This document shows positions 7,700-16,334 of a stretch of DNA of 64,000 nt, piece by piece. Position 1 is the stretch's first letter. Each line of letters begins with the position of its first letter. Under the pieces are notes generated by a model. It saw only the letters and a list, made by a program, of their open reading frames with translations, was not told the origin of the DNA and made no database searches. The stretch comes from Ferdinandcohnia sp036962705 (lineage in GTDB: Bacteria > Bacillota > Bacilli > Bacillales > Bacillaceae_L). Made by a program: the position numbers and the translations under genes. Location: the NCBI RefSeq assembly GCF_036962705.1, contig NZ_JBALOQ010000018.1:62001-126000 (forward strand), in the 5' to 3' direction.

Positions 7700-8027
7700 G
7701 TACACCACTCACTTCTACTAGCCGCAAACGTGGATTTAGAATCTCATTTGGGCTCTTTAACATATAGCAATTTGCCTGTTCAACAAAATCCACTGTCATA
7801 TTTTCATCTAAGAACACCATTTTAGATTTTTCTACTAATAATGGTTGGTAATTTGTTTCGAGGGTTAGATCATCCTCGTCCCCAGAGTCTACTAGCCATA
7901 ATGCCGTAACCCCACTCATCACACAGCCGCAGCCTTCTGTTTCATATTTTAGTTTTAATTTATTATCTTTATTTTTAATTTGTGTGTTTAGTTTTCCAAT
8001 CGCACGTTCTGTAAATGTGACGTTCAT
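7683..8027 (-). CDS. yqkB: YqkB, HesB/IscA-like iron-sulfur fold protein
   Basis: A 114-residue protein of the Fe-S biosynthesis (HesB-like) fold. Cysteines C33 and C35 (EGCGCVMSG) and C87 are visible, but the canonical IscA triple-Cys pattern with a C-terminal CGC is missing, as is usual for the YqkB subgroup. A true Fe-S carrier role is therefore not shown. Overlaps yqkC downstream. Divergent from a CDGSH iron-sulfur gene. Confidence 0.83.
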   Translation of the reverse strand: MNVTFTERAIGKLNTQIKNKDNKLKLKYETEGCGCVMSGVTALWLVDSGDEDDLTLETNYQPLLVEKSKMVFLDENMTVDFVEQANCYMLKSPNEILNPRLRLVEVSGVHEFQA

Positions 8028-8184
8028 CTAGTTCTCCTCTTTCTTTCATGGTATGATTATTTTAACATATTTCGTTCCCTTCTTCATATCATTACACTGA
8101 CTCACTGCTTTGCAAGTATTTGGTTTTTAGTAAAGATTACCTTATTATCAATAATAATATGATTACTCTAAGGGGGATTCAGAG

Positions 8185-8388
8185 ATGTCAAAGATAACCA
8201 TCAAGGTAAATGATAATGGTTCATTACGTATTACAGGCGATGTTGATTTGGTCGACGCGGAAGGGAATAAGTTCCCAACAAAACAAACCTTTTCATTATG
8301 CAGATGCGGTAGGTCCAATAATAAACCTTTTTGTGACGGTTCTCATAAAGGTCATTTCGAATCAGTCGTACGCGCTCCAAGAGAATAG
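8185..8388 (+). CDS. CDGSH iron-sulfur domain protein
   Basis: A 67-residue protein with the mitoNEET-type 2Fe-2S motif: C39, C41, C50 and H54 (CRCG, then PFCDGSH). It has no membrane helix, so it is soluble. Function unknown; related small CDGSH proteins are thought to be redox or cluster-transfer proteins. AAGGGGG precedes the ATG. Confidence 0.9.
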   Translation: MSKITIKVNDNGSLRITGDVDLVDAEGNKFPTKQTFSLCRCGRSNNKPFCDGSHKGHFESVVRAPRE

Positions 8389-8397
8389 TAGTTCAAT

Positions 8398-8427
8398 ACC
8401 GGATGCTCAAGTAGCGTTCGGTTTTTT
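8398..8427 (+). terminator. Terminator after the CDGSH gene
   Basis: ACCGGATGCT pairs with AGCGTTCGGT (two wobble pairs, 5-base loop), followed by six T. Confidence 0.75.
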
Positions 8428-8487
8428 GTTATGAAGATTGCCAATTATGATACAATACGGATAAAAGCCTATCGCGGAGGATGAAAC

Positions 8488-10281
8488 ATGCCTGATTGGT
8501 CGTATCACGGACTCTTTAAACCTATTTTATCTCGCCTTTCTCCCTATCAATCTCGGGAGTTTATCCACCGGGGAATGAATCTGATCGCCTCCATCCCGGG
8601 AGGACATCACTTCATTCATTTTCTAGGTAGAGAGGAATCTTCTGAACTTGTAAAAAAAGAAATTCATGGCGTAACCTATCCTAATCCAATTGGACTTTCC
8701 GGAAAAATTGATCCGCTTTTAACTGGTTCAAATGCTTTTTCGAATCTTGGATTTGGTCTTATCGAAATTGGCCCCGTGACAAAAGAGCCAACAAAGGACC
8801 CTTCACTTCCAATCGTGGATTGGCAAAAACAGCAAATTGATTTTTTCGCAAACTATGAATCAATCGGAATTGATAAAACGATCCAAAAGCTTAATAAGTG
8901 GAATCCTAAACAGCCTGTTTGGGCAAGATTAGGTGGAACAAGTGAGGAGCAACAGCATGTAATCACTAGGTTAGAGCCATATGTGGCAGCGTTTGTTACT
9001 TCGGTTCCTAATCTTAGTTGGAATACTGACCATCCTGTATATCTGTCTGTTGCAGTTGATAAGGTAAGAGATTTGTCGCTATTTAGTATCCAGTCTACTT
9101 TTTCAGGAATTGTGATGGAGAAACCGATTGGGACGTTGGATGACATTTATCTAAGAGAATTGCTAGATTCGATTCACTATTTAAAGACTCACGGTTTTAC
9201 CCTCCCTATCATTACGGTCGGTGGCATCTATGAACCAGCTGATGCGTTAGCACTGTTCGATGCGGGTGCTAACCTTGTTTTGATTTCAGAGGGCTATGTT
9301 TTTTCTGGTCCCGGCCTTACGAAACGGATTAATGAATCCCTTTTACACCAATTGCAGCCAGAGCCTCCACTCCACCCTGCTTGGATTTGGTATTGGCTCT
9401 TTGGATTATCCATCTTTATAGGTGGGGTTATTGCGGTTCTTTTTAGCCTGACGACTATTATTCTTCCTTATGATGAGCAGTTTCTTGGAATGCAAAGAGA
9501 AGAAATTCTCTTGTTTAATGAACGGGTTCTTTACTTTATGGCTCATGATCGAATGACACTCGCTGGGACGATGATTTCTGGTGGAATCGTCTATATGGCG
9601 TTAGCACGATACGGGGTTCGCAAGCATATTCTTTGGGCTAAACAATCGATTGACATTGGTGCCATTCTTGGGTTTTTAGGGATTTTCTTATTCATTGGAT
9701 ATGGATATTTTGATTGGCTTCACCTGGTTTTTTGGCTCATTTTACTCCCAATCTATATCACTGGTTTTATTAAAACAAGACAGCTTAAAGGGACACCAAC
9801 ATCGCTTAATATCCGTAATCATCTGGTTTGGAAACAAAGTTTAATAGGACAATTAGCCTTTGTCATTCTTGGATTTTCATTTGTGTTGGGCGGTATTGTG
9901 ATCTCATTTATCGGGATAACCAATGTGTTTGTGCCAACTGATATTCTATATATTTGTATGCCACCTGAAATGCTAGATTTATTTAATGATAATTTGATTT
10001 CAGTCATTGCTCATGACCGTGCAGGTTTTGGAAGTGCTCTTCTTAGTGTTGGATTTTTAGTACTAACGATTTCTCTTTGGGGATTTCTGCAAGGGAATAA
10101 ATGGGTTTGGTGGACTTTGCTAATTGGGGGATTTCCTGCCTTTTTTGCGGGAATATGGATCCATTTCGCAATTGGATATACAACCTTTATCCATCTGCTT
10201 CCCGCTTATTTCGCTCTTAGTTTATTTTTCATCGGACTTATTATGACGTACCGATTTTTTCATATGGGGAAGGATATTTAA
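8488..10281 (+). CDS. DHODH-like domain fused to a duplicated membrane domain
   Basis: A 597-residue two-part protein. Residues 1-290 look like class 2 dihydroorotate dehydrogenase: NPIGL near 66-70, LGFGLIEIGPVT near 87-98, and the FMN-phosphate part IITVGGI (241-247) to LVLISEGYVFSGPG (263-276). The usual AAGFDKN and NNDG segments are replaced, so it is probably not a working PyrD. Residues 300-590 are membrane helices in two similar halves: D-x3-F/I-x2-M-x2-E at about 329-341 and 485-496, AHDR at 352-355 and 508-511, and G-Y ending in H-L at 404-413 and 563-570. GGAGG precedes the ATG. A flavin-linked membrane redox role is inference. Confidence 0.75.
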   Translation: MPDWSYHGLFKPILSRLSPYQSREFIHRGMNLIASIPGGHHFIHFLGREESSELVKKEIHGVTYPNPIGLSGKIDPLLTGSNAFSNLGFGLIEIGPVTKEPTKDPSLPIVDWQKQQIDFFANYESIGIDKTIQKLNKWNPKQPVWARLGGTSEEQQHVITRLEPYVAAFVTSVPNLSWNTDHPVYLSVAVDKVRDLSLFSIQSTFSGIVMEKPIGTLDDIYLRELLDSIHYLKTHGFTLPIITVGGIYEPADALALFDAGANLVLISEGYVFSGPGLTKRINESLLHQLQPEPPLHPAWIWYWLFGLSIFIGGVIAVLFSLTTIILPYDEQFLGMQREEILLFNERVLYFMAHDRMTLAGTMISGGIVYMALARYGVRKHILWAKQSIDIGAILGFLGIFLFIGYGYFDWLHLVFWLILLPIYITGFIKTRQLKGTPTSLNIRNHLVWKQSLIGQLAFVILGFSFVLGGIVISFIGITNVFVPTDILYICMPPEMLDLFNDNLISVIAHDRAGFGSALLSVGFLVLTISLWGFLQGNKWVWWTLLIGGFPAFFAGIWIHFAIGYTTFIHLLPAYFALSLFFIGLIMTYRFFHMGKDI

Positions 10282-10427
10282 CAAACAATTTAGCAAAATA
10301 TCAAAATGAAGAAAATATTCAGTTTTTAAAAGCAAGTTATTTAATTTGCTAAACAACTATGAATTTGATCGACTAAGATTAGTCCTTCCGTTTACGGAAA
10401 ATAAAAAAGGACGAGGAGGATACAATT

Positions 10428-10910
10428 ATGATAAGTGATTTAGATTTGAAGCACCTGCGACGTTGCGTTGAATTAGCAAAAACTGCCCTTGAGAAAGGGG
10501 ACGAGCCATTTGGTTCAGTCCTTGTTTCAGCCGATGGAAATGTGCTTTTTAAAGATCATAACCATGTGGCAGGCGGCGACCATACCCAACACCCCGAATT
10601 TGCTATAGCACGATGGGCAGTCAGTAATATGACACTTGAAGATAGAAGCAAGGCAACAGTATATACCTCTGGCGAACATTGTCCTATGTGTGCTGCAGCC
10701 CACGGTTGGGTTGGTTTAGGGCGGATTGTTTATGCAAGTTCATCCGAACAGCTGGTACAATGGTTGAGTGAAATGGGGGTTACTCCATCGCGCGTTCGAA
10801 ATCTTCCCATTCAAGATGTTATTCGTGATGCCATAATAGATGGGCCTGTTCCTGAACTGGCGGAGCAAGTTCGCAGGCTCCATCATCAGTTTCATGCAAA
10901 GAAACGCTAA
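10428..10910 (+). CDS. Nucleoside/nucleobase deaminase of the CDA fold
   Basis: A 160-residue zinc deaminase. Zinc ligands: H55 in HPE (in place of the common HAE), with E57 as proton shuttle, and C85/C88 in EHCPMC. The GDEPFGSVLV start resembles guanine deaminase and related nucleobase deaminases, but the substrate is not certain. GAGGAGG precedes the ATG, and a small inverted repeat (GTCCTT with AAGGAC) lies immediately upstream of that site. A strong hairpin follows. Confidence 0.8.
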   Translation: MISDLDLKHLRRCVELAKTALEKGDEPFGSVLVSADGNVLFKDHNHVAGGDHTQHPEFAIARWAVSNMTLEDRSKATVYTSGEHCPMCAAAHGWVGLGRIVYASSSEQLVQWLSEMGVTPSRVRNLPIQDVIRDAIIDGPVPELAEQVRRLHHQFHAKKR

Positions 10911-10936
10911 ACATATCACACCAAATTTTTAAAAGT

Positions 10937-10984
10937 CTGCCTCCCACAACACTAACTTGGCCGAGATAGTGTTGTGGGAGGCAG
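10937..10984. terminator. Strong hairpin between convergent genes
   Basis: An 18-base arm beginning CTGCCTCCCACAACACTA pairs perfectly with its complement around a 12-base loop. The minus-strand side continues with ACTTTTAAAAATTT, giving T residues for the MBL gene. Confidence 0.75.
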
Positions 10985-11009
10985 ATCTAAAACCCTATTT
11001 TCAATTTAT

Positions 11010-11921
11010 TTAAATCACGGTTTCCCCTATTGATAAAACTTTTAATTGTTCCTTCGATAGTTGGCGTTTTTCCCATTCTCGTAGTAAACGCTCTAAGGCT
11101 TCAGGCCCTGTGTCATCTGCCAATCGATAAGCACCATAATGCATGGGAACAAACAGCTTCGCTCCTAGTTCGATAAATGCCTTCACACTATCTTCAGGTG
11201 AAATATGCGAGTCTGCCATAAACCATTCCGGTTCATAGGCGCCAATTGGCATAAAAACGACATCAATCATAAAACGTGCAGCTATTTCCTTAAACCCAGA
11301 GAAAAAGCCTGTATCCCCGACAAAATAAAACGTTTCACTAGTAGTTTGTAATATCCACCCACCCCAATGGGAAGTATTCATATCGTTAAGCGACCTTCTT
11401 GTCCAGTGCTGAGCTGGGACAAAGTGAATTTTGATCCCTTCGTATTCTAGCGATTCCCACCAGCTCATTTCACTTACATTTTGATACCCTTTTTTTCGAA
11501 AAAGAGACTTCAACCCTATGGGAACAAAATAGGACGGATTTCCTTTTAAATTTTTCAACGTTGGAAAATCAAGATGGTCATAATGACCATGTGAAACGAC
11601 CACAACATCGATTTCCGGCAAATCTTCCAACGGAATTCCCGGTTCAGTTAACCGCTTTTGAAAACCCATTCGTTTCGCCCATACGGGATCAGTAAGTATA
11701 TTTAGTCCGTCAAGTTGAAGCAAAAAGGTGGAATGACCAATCCAGGTATATGAAGTTCGGCTTCTATTCTCCTTAATTTCTTGGATCCTTTTTTGAGGAC
11801 ATTGCGGTATATTTTCCGTTAAATCCTTCACTTTACTTCGTCTTTCCTTCTGCCACTTTCTCATATCCCGAAACGTTTTCTTATTCGACACATCATTCAA
11901 ATTACCATACCTTGTCTTCAT
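11010..11921 (-). CDS. MBL-fold metal-dependent hydrolase (UlaG/NAPE-PLD-like)
   Basis: About 303 residues, metallo-beta-lactamase fold. The metal motif SHGHYDHLD supplies the H-x-H-x-D-H ligands near residues 111-116. Further ligands are likely in FVGDTGF and PMHYGAY. The TWIGHSTFLL opening is typical of the UlaG / NAPE-hydrolysing phospholipase D-like branch. The substrate is unknown. The start at ATG 11921 follows AGGTG; the frame could begin 6 bases earlier. Alone between two terminator-like hairpins. Confidence 0.82.
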   Translation of the reverse strand: MKTRYGNLNDVSNKKTFRDMRKWQKERRSKVKDLTENIPQCPQKRIQEIKENRSRTSYTWIGHSTFLLQLDGLNILTDPVWAKRMGFQKRLTEPGIPLEDLPEIDVVVVSHGHYDHLDFPTLKNLKGNPSYFVPIGLKSLFRKKGYQNVSEMSWWESLEYEGIKIHFVPAQHWTRRSLNDMNTSHWGGWILQTTSETFYFVGDTGFFSGFKEIAARFMIDVVFMPIGAYEPEWFMADSHISPEDSVKAFIELGAKLFVPMHYGAYRLADDTGPEALERLLREWEKRQLSKEQLKVLSIGETVI

Positions 11922-11932
11922 AACCACACCTA

Positions 11933-11961
11933 TGGGACAGAGGGACAGGTCCGTTGTCCCA
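11933..11961. repeat. Short palindromic GGGACA/TGTCCC hairpin
   Basis: TGGGACA and TGTCCCA enclose a second small dyad, GGAC-A-GGTCC. It resembles a short hairpin repeat often seen between genes in Bacillaceae. Only one copy is in the window, so its repeat nature is from memory. Confidence 0.4.
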
Positions 11962-12154
11962 GTCCTTTCTACATGTTGAGTTCAGGAGATAAACTTTTCC
12001 ATAAACTATAGACTGTTTTTTCGTTTGAATTATAAGGCAACTAACCTCCACTTAAATAAACCATTCATTCTCCCTTTATGATAGCGGTTTTATATACTTA
12101 ATACCAAGTGTATTATTACAAATTTTGATTTCAATCATTGAGAAGCCATGCAAA

Positions 12155-12186
12155 AAGGCTTAGAGAAGAAAATTTCTCTAAGCCTT
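12155..12186 (-). terminator. Terminator of the flavin reductase gene
   Basis: The stem AAGGCTTAGAGAA/TTCTCTAAGCCTT is followed on the minus strand by five T. Confidence 0.88.
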
Positions 12187-12214
12187 ATCTGAAGATTTTA
12201 TCTCGCTTACATTG

Positions 12215-12922
12215 TTAATCAAATAATAAAAACTCAGGCAGTTGTTGCTCACGCTTATCGAGCATAATCTGTTCTGGCTTGATGCCCTGCTCACGCAAGA
12301 CTTCAATGTTCTGCTTAAGGAATTCGTCGCTGCCAACAACATAGTAGAGTCCATCCTTGTCTGCAGCAAGATTTTTCACTTCTTCATAATAGTCTTTACG
12401 GTTATCGACGAACTGTGCCGTGAACTTCTTGTCAGGTGCGGATTTAAAAAGATTAGTGAATAAGAAATTTTTTGATGAATCGATGTTCAGGGAATGCATT
12501 TGATTGACGTTGTCAGGACGTTTGAAATAATCAAGTACAAGAGGTCTGAAAGTTGCCAGGCCAACACCTGATGACAGCAGGTAAACATTTTTGTCTTCTC
12601 TTTTAAGCGGTACATTCGAATGAGTTTTAAATATTGCAACTTCATCGCCGACTTCAAGATTTCTTAAAATTGATTTAAACTCAGAGCACTGCTCTCTGAT
12701 GCGTGTTGTTATACCGATTGCATTTTCGTGCGGTAAAGTAGAGATTGACATATGGCGAACCAGGCTCTTGTTTGGTTTATCCCCTGCATTGAATCCTTCC
12801 AGTCCGAAGTGGGTGTGGGACCCTTCTTCCCATGTAAAGTCTTCAGGACAGTCGAGCAGGTACGTTTTAACCTCAGGAGTTTCCTCAATAATCTTATTTA
12901 TTTTAGTCCAGTATATTTGCAT
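12215..12922 (-). CDS. FNR-superfamily flavin reductase, Fur-box controlled
   Basis: A 235-residue ferredoxin-NADP reductase-like protein without a 2Fe-2S domain. FAD contact RHMSIS is at residues 56-60, and the NAD(P)-binding start SSGVGLATFRP is at 117-127. The C-terminus ends LPEFLLFD. The ATG follows GAGGAG. A near-perfect Fur box overlaps the promoter, so it should be made under iron starvation. That context, plus the reductase fold, suggests electron supply for ferric-siderophore or haem reduction; this is inference. It is monocistronic, with its own terminator. Confidence 0.78.
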   Translation of the reverse strand: MQIYWTKINKIIEETPEVKTYLLDCPEDFTWEEGSHTHFGLEGFNAGDKPNKSLVRHMSISTLPHENAIGITTRIREQCSEFKSILRNLEVGDEVAIFKTHSNVPLKREDKNVYLLSSGVGLATFRPLVLDYFKRPDNVNQMHSLNIDSSKNFLFTNLFKSAPDKKFTAQFVDNRKDYYEEVKNLAADKDGLYYVVGSDEFLKQNIEVLREQGIKPEQIMLDKREQQLPEFLLFD

Positions 12923-12963
12923 TGTATATTCTCCTCACTCCATTATATGGATTGTTACTACTT

Positions 12964-12992
12964 AGTATATAACAAGTGATAATAATTCTCAA
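12964..12992 (-). promoter_or_regulatory. SigA promoter with overlapping Fur box
   Basis: On the minus strand TTGAGA (12987-12992), 17 bases, then TATACT (12964-12969). The 15-mer TGATAATAATTCTCA (12977-12991, + strand) matches the 7-1-7 Fur consensus TGATAATNATTATCA at 13 of 14 defined positions and covers the -35 and most of the spacer, a position suited to repression. Confidence 0.8.
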
Positions 12993-13308
12993 TTAACAAG
13001 ATTAATTATTTCAGATAATATATATGATTTAAATAATGGTTCTTAGTAACAAGTACGCACTTTTTTGAGAGAATTAGAGTCTGATAGAGTTATTTGTAGA
13101 ATTTTTATAAAGAAGTCCCACCAATAGTGGAATATAATTAAGTGAATATGGTTGCAGCCTAAAAACCATATTGGATACGATGTGTGCTTGTGGAGAAAAA
13201 CTTATCGACTATACAAATAGAGACTAAATTACGATAGTTCCGCAATTTAATCTCTATAAAGTAAACCGCCTTATCGAACTTTGTTAAGCCAATTCCATAC
13301 ATATTGTA
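12993..13308. other. Gene-free stretch with two hairpins
   Basis: No coding sequence recognised. A hairpin at 13142-13171 (AATATGGTT/AACCATATT) and one at 13217-13257 (arms beginning ATAGAGA and ending TCTCTAT) are visible. The second could end transcription from the bstA gene, whose stop is at 13309. Confidence 0.5.
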
Positions 13309-13818
13309 TTATTTTGATAATGCGATTTTTATATGGGCTAAGTGGTGCTCTTCGTGCCAAGCTAATTTTGTAACTTTTGTCGCAACTGTTATTTTACCAT
13401 TTTTCTGGTGAGTAAAAACTCGATCTAATTGCTCTTCAGTAAAACTATATCCTAAAGACACGATGCGCTCATTTATACCTTCTAGCATTTTAATAGAACT
13501 TTCTATAGGAAGCTTTGTATCTGGTTGAATAGCCCACTTTTCTTCATCAAAAGCTGGTACTGTTGGATTCTCATCTGTTAAAGCCAGTTTCAAACGTTGA
13601 TACATGTTCAATTGAGAATCTGCAATGTGATGAACAAGTTGACGAACTGTCCAGCTACCATCACGATATGTTCTGCTTAATTCCTCATCCCTTAATGAAT
13701 CAACCGTTTCCCTTAATCGACTCGTGTAAGTTTCAATTTCTTTTAGCGATTCTTGAATATTTTCTAATGTTACTTTTTCAGGAACCTGTAATCTCCCAAT
13801 TGGATATCTTACATCCAT
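13309..13818 (-). CDS. bstA: Bacillithiol transferase BstA / YfiT-like DinB-fold protein
   Basis: A 169-residue DinB four-helix-bundle metalloprotein. B. subtilis BstA (YfiT) is a thiol S-transferase using bacillithiol. The metal site is formed by a histidine in LVHHIADS (63/64) and by HEEHH (H155, H158, H159), with H162 just after. MDVRYPIGRLQVPEK is the expected N-terminus; ATG 13818 is chosen because AAGGGG lies just upstream, while the longer frame is not needed. Monocistronic. The family is clear; the exact paralog is less so. Confidence 0.82.
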   Translation of the reverse strand: MDVRYPIGRLQVPEKVTLENIQESLKEIETYTSRLRETVDSLRDEELSRTYRDGSWTVRQLVHHIADSQLNMYQRLKLALTDENPTVPAFDEEKWAIQPDTKLPIESSIKMLEGINERIVSLGYSFTEEQLDRVFTHQKNGKITVATKVTKLAWHEEHHLAHIKIALSK

Positions 13819-14026
13819 TTTCAATCCCCTTTTCCTAATCATTATTTTTTCACTTATTTATTATTTCATAATCCTCTTATATTTTAACAAATTTTCTAAT
13901 TCTCTTATTACGTGTTATATAAGAAAATGGCTTTTTAGCTGAATTAGAAATAATAGTATTACGTAAAAGTCCGATTTTACGTAGTCGTACTTTGCAAGTA
14001 TTTTCTTTTTTTTGGCAAGTCCTTTA

Positions 14027-14908
14027 TTATCCAAAATAATATTGGGAGATCAAATGAATGAATTCTTCCTCAAGTTCCCCTTTCTTTTTTACAAGAATAT
14101 ACGTTGAAACAGTAGGAAGTTTGAAGAGGTCGAAATATGGTTGCATTAGTCTTCCCTCTATTAACTCACGTTTAACAATTGAGTGAGGTAAGAACGATAC
14201 GCCAAGGCCTTCCTGAATGAACCGCTTTACAATGTGTGCTTGTGTAACCTTCATCGTTCGGATATGATTTACGTGTTTGTTCAGCTTATTAAGCAAGTTA
14301 TCCCAATATACTGGATGATGATGAGTAAATACATAATCTTTCTGTAATACTTCCGATGCGTCAATTGGCGGTCCACTTTCTTCATCATATGTATCAGGTG
14401 AAATGACGAAAAGAATTGGGTCTTCGTACATTCGGATCGACTCGATATTCTTAAATTTAGCATCTAGTGCTGAAATTCCCAGATGCACGTCTCCATTATC
14501 GACGAGTTGTTCAATACTATCGGATTCTTCCACTCGGATGCTGATTTCAACTTCTGGATGACTCTCCATAAACGTTCGTAAAATATATGGTAATATCGTC
14601 TCTGCCATAAGTGGTGATATAGCAATGGTCCAGTTTTTACGAAATCCTTGTGCATATGTATGAATCCTATTTACGCTTATTTCCATTTGTTCGACGAGTT
14701 GCTTTGCCTCTTTATAAAATAGTTTGCCAGTATCGGTCAATGTAACACGATTATTAATTCGATCAAAAAGCTTCGCACCAAGATATTCCTCTAATAGTCG
14801 GATATGGACGGTCACACTTGGTTGAGAAATGATTAGTTTTTCCGATGCTTGTCGAAAATTAGTTGTTTCCGCTGCTACAATAAATGTTTTCAACCACTGA
14901 AACTCCAC
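14027..14908 (-). CDS. citR: LysR-type regulator, CitR-like
   Basis: A 293-residue LysR-type transcription factor. Residues 1-60 form the winged helix-turn-helix (FRQASEKLIISQPSVTVHI). The rest is a substrate-binding effector domain. It is divergent from a minor citrate synthase gene with 107 bases between the starts, the same arrangement as citR/citA in B. subtilis, where CitR represses citA. Assignment relies on family plus this context. Confidence 0.85.
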   Translation of the reverse strand: MEFQWLKTFIVAAETTNFRQASEKLIISQPSVTVHIRLLEEYLGAKLFDRINNRVTLTDTGKLFYKEAKQLVEQMEISVNRIHTYAQGFRKNWTIAISPLMAETILPYILRTFMESHPEVEISIRVEESDSIEQLVDNGDVHLGISALDAKFKNIESIRMYEDPILFVISPDTYDEESGPPIDASEVLQKDYVFTHHHPVYWDNLLNKLNKHVNHIRTMKVTQAHIVKRFIQEGLGVSFLPHSIVKRELIEGRLMQPYFDLFKLPTVSTYILVKKKGELEEEFIHLISQYYFG

Positions 14909-15015
14909 AAAACCCCTCCATATTTAATTAAAAAAGTTAATTGATTCAATACAAAACATTCAATTTATATAATCATATAACAACACTATACTAAAGAAAA
15001 GGAGGAGAAAACAGA

Positions 15016-16110
15016 ATGTTTAAAAAAGGATTAAAAGATGTTGTGGCCGTTCAAACGAATATAGCTTCGGTCGAAGGAGATTTAGGAGAATTACGCTACA
15101 GAGGTGTTTTAATAGACGAACTTATCCCATCTTATTCGTTTGAAGAAGTAGCATATTTAATTTGGCACGGAGTTTTACCAGACGAAAATGAGCTAAGGAA
15201 TTTGGAGAGTAAATTAATAATTAGTAGACTGTTACCTCCCCATGTTCTAGCAATCATCGATGCTTTGCCAGCAGAGGTACCATTGATGGATGCTGTACGT
15301 ACAGCTATTTCCGCATTTGCACATGCTTCCTTTTCTAATGCTCCTATCGAAGAGCAAGCAATAATACTTTCTGGAGCAATTCCAGTAATCGTAGCAAAAC
15401 ATTACCGAAAACAACAAGGTTTACCTACCGTGAATTCTAATCCAAATTTGTCGCACATAGCTAATTACTTATGGATGCTAAATGGGGAGCTCCCAAACGC
15501 CCTACAAGTTGAGGCACTTGAAACGTATTTGAAATTAACAATGGAACACGGATTGAATGCAGCTACGTTTTCTGCCCGCGTAACAATTTCGACAGAATCA
15601 GACTTAACTGCGGCAATCACATCTGCAATTGGCACAATGAAAGGCCCTTTGCATGGAGGTGCCCCTTCAGGAGTTATTGAGTTACTTGAGGAAATAGGAA
15701 ATCAAGAAAACATCTTACCAATTATCCAAGAGAAACTCCAGAATGGAGAAAAAATAATGGGTTTTGGACACAGAATCTATAAGACAGAAGATCCACGGTC
15801 CTTTCTTTTGAGAGATAAATGTGCCAGTATGGTAGGAATAGATGAGTGGCTAGACTTAGCAGTCGTAGCTGAAAAGGAAATAATCAATTTACTCGCAAAG
15901 CATAAGCCTGGTCGGAAACTTTATACAAACGTCGAGTATTATGCAGCTGCAATTATGCGATCTATCGAAATGCCTCCAGAGCTGTTTACACCGACCTTCA
16001 GCGTTGCGAGAATCATTGGTTGGACTGCACATGCAATAGAGCAACTGCAAGATAATTCTATTTTCCGCCCTGAATCAGAATATATAGGAACAAAAAGGGC
16101 GTTTGCTTAG
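15016..16110 (+). CDS. citA: Citrate synthase, CitA type
   Basis: Condenses acetyl-CoA and oxaloacetate to citrate; this type may also use propionyl-CoA. 364 residues. The active-site histidines are visible: H213 (GPLHGGAPSGV) and H252 (GFGHRIYK). At the usual catalytic Asp (NVDFY in most enzymes) the sequence reads NVEYY, putting Glu at 307. The oxaloacetate-binding part is MEHGLNAATFSAR. GGAGGAG precedes the ATG. Divergent from the LysR gene, which probably controls it. Confidence 0.88.
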   Translation: MFKKGLKDVVAVQTNIASVEGDLGELRYRGVLIDELIPSYSFEEVAYLIWHGVLPDENELRNLESKLIISRLLPPHVLAIIDALPAEVPLMDAVRTAISAFAHASFSNAPIEEQAIILSGAIPVIVAKHYRKQQGLPTVNSNPNLSHIANYLWMLNGELPNALQVEALETYLKLTMEHGLNAATFSARVTISTESDLTAAITSAIGTMKGPLHGGAPSGVIELLEEIGNQENILPIIQEKLQNGEKIMGFGHRIYKTEDPRSFLLRDKCASMVGIDEWLDLAVVAEKEIINLLAKHKPGRKLYTNVEYYAAAIMRSIEMPPELFTPTFSVARIIGWTAHAIEQLQDNSIFRPESEYIGTKRAFA

Positions 16111-16112
16111 CT

Positions 16113-16274
16113 CCGACAATTGCTAGATGGCTTGAAGTCTATGACTGTGGCCGGTGATAAAAAAATGGAGAACCAATCGTTGGCCTTAAGAAGGCGGAAA
16201 AAGGGAAAACTTGGTGTGAAGTAGATTCAAAAACAATTAATCGGTTCATGAAAGAAACTAACTATATTAGATAA
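16113..16274 (+). pseudogene. Possible gene remnant
   Basis: One frame reads PTIARWLEVYDCGR, then two stop codons (16155-16160), then KNGEPIVGLKKAEKGKTWCE and onward to NRFMKETNYIR and a stop. The composition looks protein-like and there is no start or ribosome binding site, which suggests a decayed 3' end of a gene. I do not recognise the family. Confidence 0.3.
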
Positions 16275-16283
16275 ACGATTTTC

Positions 16284-16316
16284 AAAGCCCGAAAAGAATT
16301 TATTCCTTTGGGCTTT
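16284..16316 (+). terminator. Hairpin terminator downstream of the citA region
   Basis: AAAGCCC/GGGCTTT encloses an inner stem (AAAAGAAT with ATTCCTTT) and is followed by TTCC and further T. Confidence 0.6.
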
Positions 16317-16334
16317 TCCTTAATGAATAACTTA

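Noticed and set aside
8488..10281. Plain PyrD annotation
   Set aside because: Key DHODH segments are missing and the gene is outside any pyrimidine operon; a functional call of PyrD is not supported.
12178..12369. 63-residue minus-strand ORF
   Set aside because: It overlaps the terminator and the 3' end of the flavin reductase gene in another frame and has no support.
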